Source: Cognatazoarcus halotolerans
GTDB taxonomy: Bacteria; Pseudomonadota; Gammaproteobacteria; Burkholderiales; Rhodocyclaceae
Direction of reading: 5' to 3'
Assembly (NCBI RefSeq): GCF_009800965.1
Contig: NZ_WUAF01000006.1
Coordinates: forward strand, 62,001-126,000
DNA length: 64,000 bases
Of the stretch, positions 45,065 to 55,358 are shown one piece after another. Each line of letters starts with the position of its first letter. The stretch's first letter is position 1. Position numbers and translations under genes: made by a program. Under the pieces are notes generated by a model. The model saw only the letters and a list, made by a program, of their open reading frames with translations, searched no databases and had not been told where the DNA came from.

Positions 45065-45748
45065 GTGCTACGTCGCGTGCTCTGGCTTGTTGTGCTGCTG
45101 ACGGCGCCGGTGCGGGCTGCTGAGCTCGACATTTGCTTCAATTACGGTTGTCAGAACGAGGCTCGCGTGAGCTTCGAGGACTCCTTGATCGAACGACAGG
45201 TGACCTACGTGCAGCAGGCCGGGAGCGCGCAGGATGAGCGAAGACGTCTCGCCGAGGTCGTTGGCTTGCTTTATCGGGAAGCGGGCAGGCAGTCTCCGAT
45301 CCACGCGGACCGCAAGGGCGATTACCTGGACGAGGGCGTATATGGAAAGATGGACTGCATCGATCATTCCGAATCGACCACCCGCATGCTGGCAATGCTC
45401 GAGGCGAGCGGGGCGATGCGTTTTCATCGCCTGATTGGTCAGCAGCGCCGTAGTTTTCTCATTTTTCAGCATTTCTCGGCTGCACTCGAGGAACTGGAAG
45501 TCCCGCTTGCCCGACCGGCTTCAGTGGATCCGGTCGCGGATTATGTGCCTTATCTCTTGGTACTGTGCGATTGTGAGGACTTGATCGCCAAGCAAGGGAC
45601 AGATATGGAAAAGACATCGGCTGTTGCCGGGCGGAGCGTGGAATTGCCGCGTTTCGTGATCGACAGCTGGTTCGTGGAACATGGAGAGCCGGCGGTGATA
45701 TTGCCGTTAGGTGCCTGGCTTGGGGGAGAAGGACCGAATGTCCAGTGA
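45065..45748 (+). CDS. Secreted hypothetical protein with a DCIDH motif
   Basis: 227 residues from GTG 45065, immediately after the NUDIX stop; a second GTG at 45077 is possible. The N terminus ([13 protein letters not shown]) is a signal peptide. The mature protein has Cys in [10 protein letters not shown], then [20 protein letters not shown], and a second acidic Cys pair in [10 protein letters not shown]. The DCIDHS segment looks like a conserved active or metal site, but I recognise no named family. It overlaps the mnmA start by 11 bp. Probably periplasmic; function unknown. Confidence 0.7.
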   Translation: MLRRVLWLVVLLTAPVRAAELDICFNYGCQNEARVSFEDSLIERQVTYVQQAGSAQDERRRLAEVVGLLYREAGRQSPIHADRKGDYLDEGVYGKMDCIDHSESTTRMLAMLEASGAMRFHRLIGQQRRSFLIFQHFSAALEELEVPLARPASVDPVADYVPYLLVLCDCEDLIAKQGTDMEKTSAVAGRSVELPRFVIDSWFVEHGEPAVILPLGAWLGGEGPNVQ

Positions 45749-46865
45749 TAAAGATCCGAATGGTATGACCGTTGTGGTCGGCATGTCTGGCGGCGTCGAC
45801 TCGTCGGTGGCTGCCCTGCTGCTCAAGCGACAGGGTTACAAGGTCGTCGGCCTGTTCATGAAGAACTGGGAAGACGACGATGATTCCGAATATTGCTCCA
45901 CCCGTCAGGATCTCGTCGATGTCGCGTCTGTCGCGGATGTGCTCGGCATCGATCTTGAAGTGGTCAACTTTTCGAAGGAATACAAGGACCGGGTGTTTGC
46001 CGAGTTTCTTGCCGAGTATGAGGCGGGTCGCACGCCGAACCCCGATATCCTCTGCAACAGCGAAATCAAGTTTCGCTGCTTTCTCGACCACGCAATGCAG
46101 CTTGGCGCTGACAAGATCGCCACTGGCCATTACGCGCAGGTGCGTGAATGGTCGAACGACGGCCGTACCGACTTTCAACTGCTGAAGGCCGAAGACGGGA
46201 CCAAGGATCAGAGCTATTTCCTCTATCGCCTGAACCAGGCTCAGCTTTCAAAGACCCTCTTTCCGCTTGGTCAGCTATACAAGCGAGAGGTCCGGAAAAT
46301 GGCGGCTGCAGCGGGTCTACACGTCCACGACAAGAAGGATTCAACCGGTATCTGCTTTATCGGAGAGCGCCCGTTCCGGGAATTCCTGATGCGCTACCTG
46401 CCGACCGAACCCGGTGAAATCCGCAGCTTCGACGACAATCGGGTACTCGGAGAGCATCAAGGGCTGATGTACCACACGATCGGTCAGCGCAAGGGATTGC
46501 ACATAGGCGGAATCAAGGGAAATCAGGATGATGCCGGAGAGCACGATGCCTGGTATGTCGTCAGCAAGGACATGGCTGCAAACGTGCTTTATGTCGTGCA
46601 GGGGCACGATCACACGGCACTGCTTCGCGATCGCTTGACTGCGACGCAGTTGTCCTGGGTGTCAGGTAGGGAGCCGCGAACTCACTGGGTGTACACCGCC
46701 AAGCCGCGCTACCGCACGCCGGACATGCCTTGCGAAATCGATGCGCTCGGCGAGGGCCGTGCAGAAATAGCCTTTGCGCAGCCACAGTGGGCGCTTACAC
46801 CGGGGCAGAGCGTTGTGGTTTACGAATCGAAGGTGTGTCTTGGTGGAGGCGTGATCGATCTCTAG
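45738..46865 (+). CDS. mnmA: tRNA-specific 2-thiouridylase MnmA
   Basis: 375 residues from ATG 45738, chosen for the GAAGGA site; ATG 45765 would also leave the PP-loop intact. The ATP-binding PP-loop is [15 protein letters not shown]. The catalytic cysteines are in [13 protein letters not shown] and [12 protein letters not shown]. MnmA transfers sulfur to U34 of tRNA-Lys, -Glu and -Gln. Ends 213 bp before the glycine-zipper gene; that gap is AT-rich with a small hairpin (CGATAC/GTATCG) and no gene I can support. Confidence 0.96.
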   Translation: MSSDKDPNGMTVVVGMSGGVDSSVAALLLKRQGYKVVGLFMKNWEDDDDSEYCSTRQDLVDVASVADVLGIDLEVVNFSKEYKDRVFAEFLAEYEAGRTPNPDILCNSEIKFRCFLDHAMQLGADKIATGHYAQVREWSNDGRTDFQLLKAEDGTKDQSYFLYRLNQAQLSKTLFPLGQLYKREVRKMAAAAGLHVHDKKDSTGICFIGERPFREFLMRYLPTEPGEIRSFDDNRVLGEHQGLMYHTIGQRKGLHIGGIKGNQDDAGEHDAWYVVSKDMAANVLYVVQGHDHTALLRDRLTATQLSWVSGREPRTHWVYTAKPRYRTPDMPCEIDALGEGRAEIAFAQPQWALTPGQSVVVYESKVCLGGGVIDL

Positions 46866-47078
46866 CCCCTGTGATTTGTAAGCGAACGAAAACGCCGACA
46901 GCTCTCCGATACAGCAAAGTATCGCCGCATTAAGAAAATTTTCAGTAAAAACAGACCCTTGCTTCAATTCTGTGGGCTGCTGACTGATCGTCCGATACGT
47001 AACCGGTAACAGCTTTTGTTCGGGCTCCACCTCGAAGGCCTGCATACTGCATCCCGATTCTGGATCGGAGAATGATGT

Positions 47079-47540
47079 ATGCGCAGGGTTGCAAGTGTGG
47101 TTCTCATGTGGGGCTGTCTGAGTGCCGGTGCAATGGCGGGCGATGTCGGCACTGCCTTGGGTGGCGGCCTGGGGGCGGCGGCAGGTGCCGTGATCGGTCA
47201 CTCCGTTGGTGGTAAGGATGGCGCAGTACTGGGTGGCGCGGTTGGCGGCGCGGTCGGTGCTGCGGCGGGCAACGACGGACGTGGAAAGAGCGGCGCGATG
47301 CTTGGCGGTGCGTTGGGCGGCGCAGGTGGCGCGGCCCTGGGGGGAACTGCGGGTGCCGCGATCGGCGGGGCGGCCGGCGCGGTCGTCGGCAAGAATGTTT
47401 CCGAGTCAGGTTCGGGACGAGCCCGAGAACGTAACGTGTATCGTGAGCGGGTCGACTACCGCGACGATGGTGATCGTCGCGGGCGTGGTCACAAGTACGG
47501 TCATTACAAGAAGCATTCACGCCATCATCATCGGGATTGA
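47079..47540 (+). CDS. Secreted glycine-zipper protein with basic His-rich tail
   Basis: 153 residues with GGAG upstream. A signal peptide ends near residue 20 (AGAMA). Residues 21-105 are a chain of Gly/Ala zipper motifs (GTALGGGLGAAAGAVIG, then several GGALGG repeats), which form tightly packed transmembrane or fibre-like helices. The last 45 residues are polar and very basic (RERVDYRDDGDRRGRG, then HKYGHYKKHSRHHHRD) and may bind metal or polyanions. Likely an outer-membrane or periplasmic structural protein. Function unknown. A strong terminator follows. Confidence 0.85.
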   Translation: MRRVASVVLMWGCLSAGAMAGDVGTALGGGLGAAAGAVIGHSVGGKDGAVLGGAVGGAVGAAAGNDGRGKSGAMLGGALGGAGGAALGGTAGAAIGGAAGAVVGKNVSESGSGRARERNVYRERVDYRDDGDRRGRGHKYGHYKKHSRHHHRD

Positions 47541-47555
47541 ACTTCCGAAACAGAA

Positions 47556-47591
47556 AAAGTGGAACGGCGCCATCTGGCGCCGTTCCACTTT
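47556..47591. terminator. Bidirectional terminator between glycine-zipper and MliC-like genes
   Basis: A perfect 16-bp stem (AAAGTGGAACGGCGCC with its complement) and a 4-base loop ATCT lie between convergent genes. A's and T's flank the stem on both sides, giving a short T-run in either direction. Confidence 0.9.
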
Positions 47592-47622
47592 CTGCAATTG
47601 GTATCCGGGGTGTCGGGACCGC

Positions 47623-48015
47623 TCAAACCTGCGTGCAATCGCTCGCGAGAGGTTTGTTGCGATGACCATCGAGCAAAATGCTCTTCCACGGAAGATCGAT
47701 CCATACAAGGCCGCTTCCTGCATCCTCGTAGCGTGGCAGGCCGGAATAGGAGTGGTTGCGGCTGAGATCGTAGTGGCCGCCGCCCCATCCGATGCGTACG
47801 TGGTTCGCATTCTCCCGGTCGCGCAGTACTTCAACCTTCTGGCCCATGTCGCACCGATAGGTACCGCTCGCGAGGTCGAAATTGAGTTGCTGATCCCCGC
47901 CTGCTTTGGGCAGCTCGGAAGAGACCGACTTTTCCGCCGTTGGCGCTGGTGGTGCGGTCGTGCAGGCAGCGAGCAGGGAAAGCATGAAAGGCAGTGCGAT
48001 GCGGCGGAGATACAT
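47623..48015 (-). CDS. MliC-like lysozyme-inhibitor-type lipoprotein
   Basis: 130 residues from ATG 48015 (AGGA upstream). The lipobox LLAAC places the lipidated Cys at residue 18. The mature C-terminal domain (FDLASGTYRCDMGQKVEVLR, then YEDAGSGLVWIDLPWKSILLDG) resembles the MliC/COG3895 beta-barrel, with two Cys that could form its disulfide. MliC proteins protect against C-type lysozyme. It is tail to tail with the glycine-zipper gene and 101 bp from ispH. Confidence 0.75.
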   Translation of the reverse strand: MYLRRIALPFMLSLLAACTTAPPAPTAEKSVSSELPKAGGDQQLNFDLASGTYRCDMGQKVEVLRDRENANHVRIGWGGGHYDLSRNHSYSGLPRYEDAGSGLVWIDLPWKSILLDGHRNKPLASDCTQV

Positions 48016-48116
48016 GGTTCCTGATCCGGGCGGGACGATGAAGCTGGATATTCTAGCTACATCCGCGGTGACGGGTTGTTTCCGGAACATCACTTTACGT
48101 ATTTCGTCTCCATGGC

Positions 48117-49061
48117 CTAACCGGACTGTACGTTCTGCAATTCCCTGGGTAGCGGGAAGGTGACTCTTTCCGGTACCCCTTCGAGAGACCGTACGGAAGT
48201 CCCGCCGAGGCTCTTGAGCCGATCGATCACGGCGGCAACCAATACCTCGGGGGCGGATGCCCCTGCCGTTACGCCGATCCGGCGCTTGCCTTCGAGCCAG
48301 GCCGGATCGATGTCCTCGGCGTTGTCGACAAGATAGGCCGGCACGCCACGCAATTCGGCGACTTCCCTGAGCCGGTTCGAGTTGGAACTGTTGAGCGAGC
48401 CCACCACGAATACGACGTCCGCCTGCGGCGCCATGAATTTCACGGCGTCCTGGCGATTCTGCGTGGCATAGCAGATGTCGTCCTTTTTCGGGCCAATGAT
48501 CGCCGGAAATCGCTTGCGAAGCGCGTCAACGATCGCGGCTGCGTCGTCCATCGACAAGGTTGTCTGGGTGACATATGCCAGCATGTCGGGATTAGCAACC
48601 TGCAGGGTCGCAACATCGGCAACCGTTTCGGCAAGGTGGATCCCGTCCTTCACCTGGCCCATGGTGCCCTCGACCTCGGGGTGCCCTTTATGGCCGATCA
48701 TCACCAGCTCCCGTCCCTGTTCGCGCATTCTGGCGACCTCGAGATGCACCTTGGTGACGAGTGGGCAGGTGGCATCGAACACCTGCAGGCCTCTCGCCTG
48801 AGCTTCCGAGCGCACCGACTGGGGAACGCCGTGGGCACTGAACACCACGGTATTCCCCGGTGGCACGTCGCTGAGATCCTCGATGAACACGGCGCCCTTG
48901 GCGCGCAGTCCATCCACCACGAACTTGTTGTGTACGACCTCGTGACGCACGTAGATCGGCGCCCCGAAGCGTACCAGCGCCCGCTCCACGATCTCGATCG
49001 CGCGTTCGACACCGGCGCAGAAACCGCGTGGGTTGGCGAGCAGAATTTCCTTGTCGTTCAT
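48117..49061 (-). CDS. ispH: 4-hydroxy-3-methylbut-2-enyl diphosphate reductase
   Basis: 314 residues from the second of two adjacent ATGs (49061; 49064 would add one Met), preferred because AGAGG lies 5 bp upstream of it. Iron-sulfur cysteines are in [25 protein letters not shown] and [32 protein letters not shown] and [14 protein letters not shown] are the other signatures. It makes IPP and DMAPP in the MEP pathway. Last gene of the ribF-ileS-lspA-fkpB-ispH unit, 25 bp after fkpB. Confidence 0.97.
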   Translation of the reverse strand: MNDKEILLANPRGFCAGVERAIEIVERALVRFGAPIYVRHEVVHNKFVVDGLRAKGAVFIEDLSDVPPGNTVVFSAHGVPQSVRSEAQARGLQVFDATCPLVTKVHLEVARMREQGRELVMIGHKGHPEVEGTMGQVKDGIHLAETVADVATLQVANPDMLAYVTQTTLSMDDAAAIVDALRKRFPAIIGPKKDDICYATQNRQDAVKFMAPQADVVFVVGSLNSSNSNRLREVAELRGVPAYLVDNAEDIDPAWLEGKRRIGVTAGASAPEVLVAAVIDRLKSLGGTSVRSLEGVPERVTFPLPRELQNVQSG

Positions 49062-49086
49062 CATTGCCTCTGCCGGAAGGTCCGGG

Positions 49087-49515
49087 TTACAGGATTCCGA
49101 TCACTTCCACGTCCAGACGGATCGATTTTCCCGCGAGCGGGTGATTGAAGTCGATCACCGCGATCTCGTCATCTACCTCGCGGACCAGCCCTTGATAGCG
49201 GGAGCCGTCCGGTGCCGTGAATTCCATGATGCTCATTGCCTCGATTTCGCTTTCCATCATGTCTGCACGCCGCACGCGTTCGACGAGCTCGGGCTTGTGA
49301 GTACCGAAAGCCTGCTCGGGTTCAAGCAGGAAACTCTGGAACTTGCCGACTTCCATGCCGGTGAGACAAGCCTCGAGGCTGGGCAGGATCTCGCCGGCGC
49401 CCAGTTGCAATGTGGCCGGTGTGCCTGCGAAAGTGTCGATCACTGAGGGGCCGCCCTCGAGTGCGATTCGGTAGTTTAGGGTGACGAGGCTATTCGGAAG
49501 AACGGTCTGGATCAC
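49087..49515 (-). CDS. fkpB: FKBP-type peptidyl-prolyl isomerase (FkpB/SlpA)
   Basis: 142 residues from GTG 49515, which overlaps the lspA stop (GTGA) and has GGAGA 7 bp upstream. [20 protein letters not shown] and [20 protein letters not shown] are the FKBP core, with an IF insert domain between about residues 70 and 125 as in SlyD/SlpA. It lacks the SlyD metal-binding His tail. Catalyses proline isomerisation in the cytoplasm. The position between lspA and ispH is the conserved one. Confidence 0.93.
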   Translation of the reverse strand: MIQTVLPNSLVTLNYRIALEGGPSVIDTFAGTPATLQLGAGEILPSLEACLTGMEVGKFQSFLLEPEQAFGTHKPELVERVRRADMMESEIEAMSIMEFTAPDGSRYQGLVREVDDEIAVIDFNHPLAGKSIRLDVEVIGIL

Positions 49516-50012
49516 GAAATCTTCTCCGGGGACGACGCGCCGCGCTGTCCCTTCAGTTGGCCGACCAGCATGAGGACGACGCCCAGCGTGATGGCGGAAT
49601 CGGCAAGGTTGAATGCTGGCCAGCCATAGCGGCCAACGTGAAAATAAAGAAAATCGACCACGGCGCCAAATACGAAACGATCGATTACGTTGCCCACCGC
49701 ACCGCCGATGATCAGCGAAAAGGCTGTCGGCAAAAGGGTTTCGTCCTGATGGTGCCGCAGCAAGGAGAGGAGCCAGCTGCAGATCGCGAAGGCCAGTATG
49801 ATGAAGAACCAGCGTTGCCAACCAGAGTGGTGAGCCAGAAAACTGAAGGCCGCGCCCGGGTTGAAGACCAGCACGAGATCGAAGAATCCCGTTACGGGAA
49901 CGTTCTCGCCAAAGTTCAGCACGGCCATGATCCAGTACTTGCTCGCCTGATCGAGTGCGGCAACAAGCACGGCGAGGCCCAACCACCCGGCCAGGCGCGG
50001 GGTCATCGCCAT
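49512..50012 (-). CDS. lspA: Lipoprotein signal peptidase
   Basis: 166 residues with four transmembrane segments. The catalytic aspartates are in GGAVGNVIDRFVFGAVVDF and AFNLADSAITLGVVLM, both signatures of signal peptidase II. DQASKYWIM and VFNPGAAFSFL are also conserved. It cleaves prolipoproteins after lipidation. Starts 18 bp after the ileS stop; its stop overlaps the fkpB start. Confidence 0.97.
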   Translation of the reverse strand: MAMTPRLAGWLGLAVLVAALDQASKYWIMAVLNFGENVPVTGFFDLVLVFNPGAAFSFLAHHSGWQRWFFIILAFAICSWLLSLLRHHQDETLLPTAFSLIIGGAVGNVIDRFVFGAVVDFLYFHVGRYGWPAFNLADSAITLGVVLMLVGQLKGQRGASSPEKIS

Positions 50013-50030
50013 GCTCCGTGTCGGGCTTGA

Positions 50031-52829
50031 TCAGGCATGGGTACGCTCCTCACCGTCGCCGAAGAGGTTGCTGCCGCACCGGGCGCAGATTGTCGGGTGT
50101 TCGGCATTTGTCCCGACGTCCGGTGAGTAGTGCCAGCAGCGTTCGCACTTCGCATGTGTGCTGGGGGTGGCGAGAATAGTCTCGTCGTCTGCCGTGGTCG
50201 CCAGCGTGAGCCGGGCGGAAGAGGTCATGAGCGTAAATTTGAGATCGTCGCCGAGTGATGCCAGCGCCACATGTTTGTCCCCGGTCAGCGTGAGGCTGAG
50301 CTCTGCCTGAAGCGACGAGCCGACCTTGCCTTCGGTCCTCAGGCCCTCGATGACCTTGAGGGCGTCGCTGCGCACCGCGCGGATGATCTCCCAGCGAGCG
50401 ATCAAACCTTCTTCGCCGGCCTGTTCGGGCAGTGCGTGGAAGGTGTGCAGCATCACGCTATCTTCTGCATCCCTGCTCAGCACGTTCCACACTTCTTCGG
50501 CGGTGAAGGAGAGGACGGGCGCCATCAGACGGACAAGCGTCTGGGTGATGTGCCACAACGTCGTCTGCGCCGAGCGGCGGGCGTGGCTGCCTGCCTTGGT
50601 GGTGTAGAGGCGATCCTTAAGGATGTCGAGGTAGAAGGCTCCGAGATCCTCGGAGCAGAAGATCTGCAGCGCTTGTACCACGCGATGGAACTCGAATTTT
50701 GCGTAGTCCGCTTCGGCCTGCTGCGCCATCCTGCGGGTGAAGGCCAGTGCGTAGCGGTCGATGTCAAGCCATTGCTTGAGCGGGACGGCATCCGTGGAGA
50801 TGTCGAAGTCCGCAGCGTTGGCGAGCAGGAAGCGCAAGGTGTTGCGGATCCGTCGGTAAGCCTCGACCACGCGATCGAGGATCTCCTTCGACATTGCGAG
50901 CTCGCCGGAATAGTCCGTGCTGGCGACCCACAGGCGCAGGATCTCGGCACCGAGCTTGTCGGATACCTCCTGCGGCAGGATGGTGTTGCCGAGGGACTTG
51001 CTCATCTTGCGGCCTTTCTCGTCCACCGTGAAGCCGTGCGTGAGCAGCGCCTTGTAGGGCGGATGGCCGTCGATCGCGCAGCCGGTGAGCAAGGACGAAT
51101 GGAACCAGCCGCGGTGCTGGTCGGAGCCTTCGAGGTAGAGGTCGGCGCGCGGCCCTTCGGTGTGACCGTCAGGGTGGGAGCCGCGCAGCACGTGCCAGTG
51201 TGTCGTACCCGAATCGAACCAGACGTCCAGCGTGTCGCTGATCTTGTCGTACTGTTCGGCTTCGGCGCCGAGGAGTTCGGAGGTGCCCAGCTTGAACCAA
51301 GCCTCGATGCCTTCTTTCTCGACGCGTTTGGCGACCTCTTCCATCAGCTCAACAGTGCGCGGATGGAGTTCGCCAGTCTCCTTGTGCAGGAAGAAAGGAA
51401 TCGGCACGCCCCAGTTGCGCTGGCGCGAGATGCACCAATCCGGGCGGTTGGCGATCATCGCGTGCAGCCTGGATTGTCCCCAGGCCGGGAAAAAGCGGGT
51501 CGTTTCGACGCCCTTCAAGGCGCGTTCGCGAAGGGTAGGGCCTTCGGCGGGCTGGCGGTCCATACCGACAAACCACTGCGCGGTCGCGCGGTAGATCACT
51601 GGCGTCTTGTGGCGCCAGCAGTGCATGTAGCTGTGATTGATCGACTCCTGCGAGAGCAACGCGCCGACCTCGGCGAGCTTGTCGACGATCTGCGGATTGG
51701 CTTTCCAGATCATCAGGCCGCCGAAGAAGGGCAGATCGCTGACGAAATGCCCGCTGCCTGTTACCGGAGCGATGATCTCGTCGTTGTCACGGCCATAGGC
51801 ATGCCATGCATTGAAGTCGTCCACGCCGTGGGCCGGCGCCGAATGCACGATTCCGGTGCCGGCGTCGAGACCGACATAGTCCGCCAGGTAAACCGGCGAA
51901 ACGCGATCGAACAGCGGATGACGAAACTCGATGCGGTCAAGTGCCTGGCCAAGACAGGTCGCGATCACCGTGCCTTTGAGCGCGTAGCGTGCCAGGCAGC
52001 TCTCGACCAGATCCTTGGCAAGTACCAGCAGGCGGTCTCCGGCGTCGACGAGCGCGTACTCGTACTCAGGATGGATATTGAGGGCTTGGTTGGCGGGAAT
52101 CGTCCACGGCGTGGTGGTCCAGATCACCGCCGCAGCGGGCTTGGCAAGCGCGCCGAGGCCGAAGGCTTCAGCAAGCCGGGCCGACTCGTAGACCGGGAAC
52201 GCCACGTCAATGGCCGGGGATTTCTTGTCGGCGTACTCGACCTCGGCCTCGGCAAGTGCCGAGCCGCAGTCGAAACACCAGTTGACCGGCTTTAGACCCT
52301 TGAAAACATAGCCAGCCTTGACCATTTCCGCCAGCGCCCTGATCTCGTTGGCTTCGTTGGCGAAGTTCATCGTCTTGTAGGGGTTGTCCCAATCACCCAG
52401 CACACCAAGGCGGACGAAATCCTTGAGCTGTCCTTCGATCTGCTCGGCAGCATAGGCGCGGCACAGTTCGCGCACCTTGTCGCCGGAGAGGTTCTTGCCG
52501 TGGGTGACTTCCACTTTGTGCTCGATGGGCAGACCGTGGCAGTCCCAGCCCGGAACGTAGGGGGCGTCGAATCCGGCCATTGTGCGCGATCGCACGATGA
52601 TGTCCTTCAGGATCTTGTTCAGCGCATGACCCAAGTGGAGGCTGCCGTTGGCGTACGGGGGGCCGTCATGCAGGATGAACTTGGGCCGGCCGGCGGCAGC
52701 CTTGCGGATCTTCTGGTAGAGCTTTTTCTTCTGCCAATTCGCGATCCAGCCCGGCTCGCGCTTGGCGAGATCGCCTCGCATCGGGAACGGCGTATCGGGC
52801 AGGTTGAGGGTCTTGCGATAGTCAGCCAT
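50031..52829 (-). CDS. ileS: Isoleucyl-tRNA synthetase
   Basis: 932 residues, normal for the bacterial type. HIGH is HLGH in [22 protein letters not shown] is in [14 protein letters not shown]. The editing domain spans about 200-400. The C-terminal zinc finger is complete: [11 protein letters not shown] and [10 protein letters not shown]. Charges tRNA-Ile. Lies 24 bp after ribF in the conserved ribF-ileS-lspA order. Confidence 0.98.
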   Translation of the reverse strand: MADYRKTLNLPDTPFPMRGDLAKREPGWIANWQKKKLYQKIRKAAAGRPKFILHDGPPYANGSLHLGHALNKILKDIIVRSRTMAGFDAPYVPGWDCHGLPIEHKVEVTHGKNLSGDKVRELCRAYAAEQIEGQLKDFVRLGVLGDWDNPYKTMNFANEANEIRALAEMVKAGYVFKGLKPVNWCFDCGSALAEAEVEYADKKSPAIDVAFPVYESARLAEAFGLGALAKPAAAVIWTTTPWTIPANQALNIHPEYEYALVDAGDRLLVLAKDLVESCLARYALKGTVIATCLGQALDRIEFRHPLFDRVSPVYLADYVGLDAGTGIVHSAPAHGVDDFNAWHAYGRDNDEIIAPVTGSGHFVSDLPFFGGLMIWKANPQIVDKLAEVGALLSQESINHSYMHCWRHKTPVIYRATAQWFVGMDRQPAEGPTLRERALKGVETTRFFPAWGQSRLHAMIANRPDWCISRQRNWGVPIPFFLHKETGELHPRTVELMEEVAKRVEKEGIEAWFKLGTSELLGAEAEQYDKISDTLDVWFDSGTTHWHVLRGSHPDGHTEGPRADLYLEGSDQHRGWFHSSLLTGCAIDGHPPYKALLTHGFTVDEKGRKMSKSLGNTILPQEVSDKLGAEILRLWVASTDYSGELAMSKEILDRVVEAYRRIRNTLRFLLANAADFDISTDAVPLKQWLDIDRYALAFTRRMAQQAEADYAKFEFHRVVQALQIFCSEDLGAFYLDILKDRLYTTKAGSHARRSAQTTLWHITQTLVRLMAPVLSFTAEEVWNVLSRDAEDSVMLHTFHALPEQAGEEGLIARWEIIRAVRSDALKVIEGLRTEGKVGSSLQAELSLTLTGDKHVALASLGDDLKFTLMTSSARLTLATTADDETILATPSTHAKCERCWHYSPDVGTNAEHPTICARCGSNLFGDGEERTHA

Positions 52830-52853
52830 GGGAAAAGTCTTTGGACGATTTAA

Positions 52854-53789
52854 TCAATTGAGGTTTGCTGTGAGCCAGGTCCGCGCAAGGGCGGCGTCGC
52901 GGGCGATCTGAGTCTTGAGGGCGGCGAGTCCGTCGAATTTCATCTCTGCACGAAGTCTGTGATGAAAGTTGATCCGCAGGTGAGCACCGTAGCAGTCGTC
53001 ACTCCAGTCGAACAGATTGACCTCGAGCGTTGGTTTGCCAGCAGCACTGACGGATGGGCGCACGCCCACGTTGGCAACGCCGTAGTGCAAACGGGAGCCC
53101 TCCAAACCCTCGACGCTGACTGCAAAAACGCCTGAAAGCGGCGTGCGGCGATGTTTCAGTTGGATGTTTGCGGTCGGAAAGCCGATGGTTCGCCCGATCC
53201 TGTCGCCGCGGACGACGCGTCCGGCGATGCTGTAGGGGCGGCCGAGCAGGGCCGCGGCGTCACTCAAGCGACCTTCGTGAAGGGCAGCCCGAACGGCGGA
53301 ACTCGACACGCGTTCGCCATTGAGCTCGAGGGTCGGCATGGCTTCGACGCCGAAGCGCAGCAGTTTTCCCGCTTGCTCCAACATCGCGAAATCGCCCTTG
53401 CGCTGCTTGCCGAAGCGAAAATCGTCGCCAACCATGAGATGACGAACCCCCAAGCCTCGCGCCAGGATGTCTTCGATGAACTGCTCCGCCGTATGGGCCG
53501 CGAAGCGGGCGTTGAATCGGCCAACGAAAACGCGATCGACGCCGCAGCTCTCGAGAAGGAGCAGCTTCTCGCGCAAGGACGCTAGTCTGGGCGGAGCCTG
53601 ATCCGGGGCAAAGTACTCACGCGGGTGTGGCTCGAACGTCAACACCGACGCTGGCAGAGCAAGACTGCGCGCCTTGTCGATGAGCAGTTGAAGCAGCGCG
53701 CGATGACCGAGGTGAACACCATCGAAATTGCCGATGGTGAGAACCGATGAATGTTGGGCGCGTTCAGGAATGCCGCGGAAGACCTGCAT
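52854..53789 (-). CDS. ribF: Bifunctional riboflavin kinase / FAD synthetase
   Basis: 311 residues. The N-terminal FMN adenylyltransferase domain has VLTIGNFDGVHLGHRALLQ and MVGDDFRFGKQRKGDF; the C-terminal riboflavin kinase has RIGRTIGFPTANIQL and LEVNLFDW. Converts riboflavin to FMN and FAD. First gene of the five-gene minus-strand unit. The 204 bp upstream, to the amidase gene, holds nothing I can support as a gene. Confidence 0.97.
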   Translation of the reverse strand: MQVFRGIPERAQHSSVLTIGNFDGVHLGHRALLQLLIDKARSLALPASVLTFEPHPREYFAPDQAPPRLASLREKLLLLESCGVDRVFVGRFNARFAAHTAEQFIEDILARGLGVRHLMVGDDFRFGKQRKGDFAMLEQAGKLLRFGVEAMPTLELNGERVSSSAVRAALHEGRLSDAAALLGRPYSIAGRVVRGDRIGRTIGFPTANIQLKHRRTPLSGVFAVSVEGLEGSRLHYGVANVGVRPSVSAAGKPTLEVNLFDWSDDCYGAHLRINFHHRLRAEMKFDGLAALKTQIARDAALARTWLTANLN

Positions 53790-53993
53790 AACCGCCTGTT
53801 AAAAAAGGCGCAATTATACGGCTAAATCGCTTGCTCGGCGGCACTGCATGGAGCCGGCCCCTCAATCCGTGCCGCTTCTTCGCAGTGGCGTTATGCATGA
53901 TTCCCGTTCGGAAGCGCGGCTCGGTAGCGCCAATTGTTATTGGCGGCTTTCGAAGTACCCTGGCTCGCATGAGCTTGACTGGACAGCTTTACC

Positions 53994-55358
53994 TCAGTCA
54001 AGCAGTGCCAGCTTGGAGCGTGCGGTGGGCGGATTGCGCGAGAAGTAGCGTTTGATGCCGCGGATGATCGCCTGGGCGAGCTTTTCCTGGTACGCGTCAT
54101 CGTTGAGGCGCGCTTCCTCCTCGGGATTGCTGATAAAGGCGGTCTCGACGAGGATCGAAGGAATGTCGGGCGCTTTAAGGACGGCAAAGCCCGCCTGCTC
54201 GACGTCCGATTTATGTAGCCGGTTGATGTTGCCAATCTCGTCCAGCACCGCCCGGCCGACCTTGAGGCTATCGTTGATCGCAGCTGTCTGGGAAAGATCG
54301 AGCAGGGTACGGGCGAGGTGTCCGTCACCACCTGCCAGGCGAACGCCGCCGATCAGATCGGCATCGTTTTCCTTCTTGGCAAGCCAACGCGCGGCGGCGC
54401 TGGAGGCGCCTCGTTCGGAAAGGACAAAAACGGAACTTCCGTGGGCGTCGGGTCGGATGAAGGCGTCTGCATGAATTGAAACGAACAGATCCGCCTGTAC
54501 GCGGCGGGCTTTGTTCACGCGGTGGTGGAGTGGCACGAAAAAGTCGCCGTCGCGGGTGAGCATGGCCCGCATGTTCGGCTCCGCGTCGATGCGCGCCTTC
54601 AGCCGGCGAGCGATCTCGAGGGTGACGTTCTTCTCATAGCTGCCACGGTGACCGATCGCGCCGGGGTCTTCGCCGCCATGGCCGGGGTCAAGCGCGACGG
54701 TGATCAGGCGCCGGATTTTCGGCTCGTCCTGGTCTGCGCGGGAAAGCCTGCCGTTGCCATCCGGTTTTTCCGCTACTGTCGTGCTGGAGGCTCCGCGCTC
54801 CGGTGTGGGGGCGTTTCCGACAGCCGCCTCATTCGGTGTGGTCTTCTCGATCAGGGCGAGCAAGGGGTCGACAGGGGTGGACGGGTACAGATCGACGACC
54901 AGTCGATGACCGTAGTCGCCAATCGGATTGAGCGTGAATATCTGCGGGTCGATCTCCCGCTTGAGTTCGACGACAACGCGCACGACTCCGGGGCGGTTGC
55001 GCCCGGCGCGAATGAGTTTGATGTAGGGGTCCTGAGGACTGACCCGATCGCCGAGATTCTGTACCAGGCTATTGAACTCGACACCTTCGAGATCGAGCAC
55101 CAGGCGCTCGGGGTTCCTGACGATCTGTTGCGTGAACTTCAGCTCGGCCCCACCTTCGAGCGTGATCCGCGTGTAGTCCTCTGCGGGCCAAACCCTCACC
55201 GCGAGAATGCTCGCCTCGGCAGCGCGTCCCACGGGGCTCACTAGCATCGCCAGCACCGCGCCGGAGGCCCTCATGAATGCGCGGCGACCCTGAAGGCCTG
55301 CCGAAGGCGATGTTTCCTGATCGTTCAGCGCTCCGGGGAACTCATCCTCTGTATGCAT
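53994..55358 (-). CDS. amiC: N-acetylmuramoyl-L-alanine amidase (AmiC type) with AMIN domain
   Basis: 454 residues from ATG 55358 (GGAGG 10 bp upstream, inside tsaE). A Tat leader (GRRAFMRASGAVLAMLVSP) is unusual among amidases but typical of AmiC. An AMIN domain covers about 50-150 (VRVWPAEDYTRITLEGGAEL), then a Pro/Ser linker, then Amidase_3 from about 215 with zinc residues in ALDPGHGGEDPGAIG, FVSIHADAF and the catalytic Glu in VETAFISNPEEEARL. Splits septal peptidoglycan during division. It overlaps the 3' end of tsaE by 34 bp. Confidence 0.95.
   Translation of the reverse strand: MHTEDEFPGALNDQETSPSAGLQGRRAFMRASGAVLAMLVSPVGRAAEASILAVRVWPAEDYTRITLEGGAELKFTQQIVRNPERLVLDLEGVEFNSLVQNLGDRVSPQDPYIKLIRAGRNRPGVVRVVVELKREIDPQIFTLNPIGDYGHRLVVDLYPSTPVDPLLALIEKTTPNEAAVGNAPTPERGASSTTVAEKPDGNGRLSRADQDEPKIRRLITVALDPGHGGEDPGAIGHRGSYEKNVTLEIARRLKARIDAEPNMRAMLTRDGDFFVPLHHRVNKARRVQADLFVSIHADAFIRPDAHGSSVFVLSERGASSAAARWLAKKENDADLIGGVRLAGGDGHLARTLLDLSQTAAINDSLKVGRAVLDEIGNINRLHKSDVEQAGFAVLKAPDIPSILVETAFISNPEEEARLNDDAYQEKLAQAIIRGIKRYFSRNPPTARSKLALLD

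Noticed and set aside
46662-47201. Minus-strand open frame crossing the mnmA/glycine-zipper gap
   Set aside because: Overlaps two supported genes and lacks domain features; the gap itself is treated as non-coding.
47140-47400. Tandem DNA repeat array
   Set aside because: The repetition is explained by Gly/Ala zipper codons in a real protein, with no exact unit repeated at fixed spacing.
50271-52295. 674-residue open frame antisense to ileS
   Set aside because: Fully within the complete isoleucyl-tRNA synthetase gene; no domain and no ribosome-binding site support.
53974-54002. 8-bp stem CTTGACTG/CAGTCAAG at the end of the amidase gene
   Set aside because: Long 13-base loop, overlaps the stop codon and lacks a T-run.
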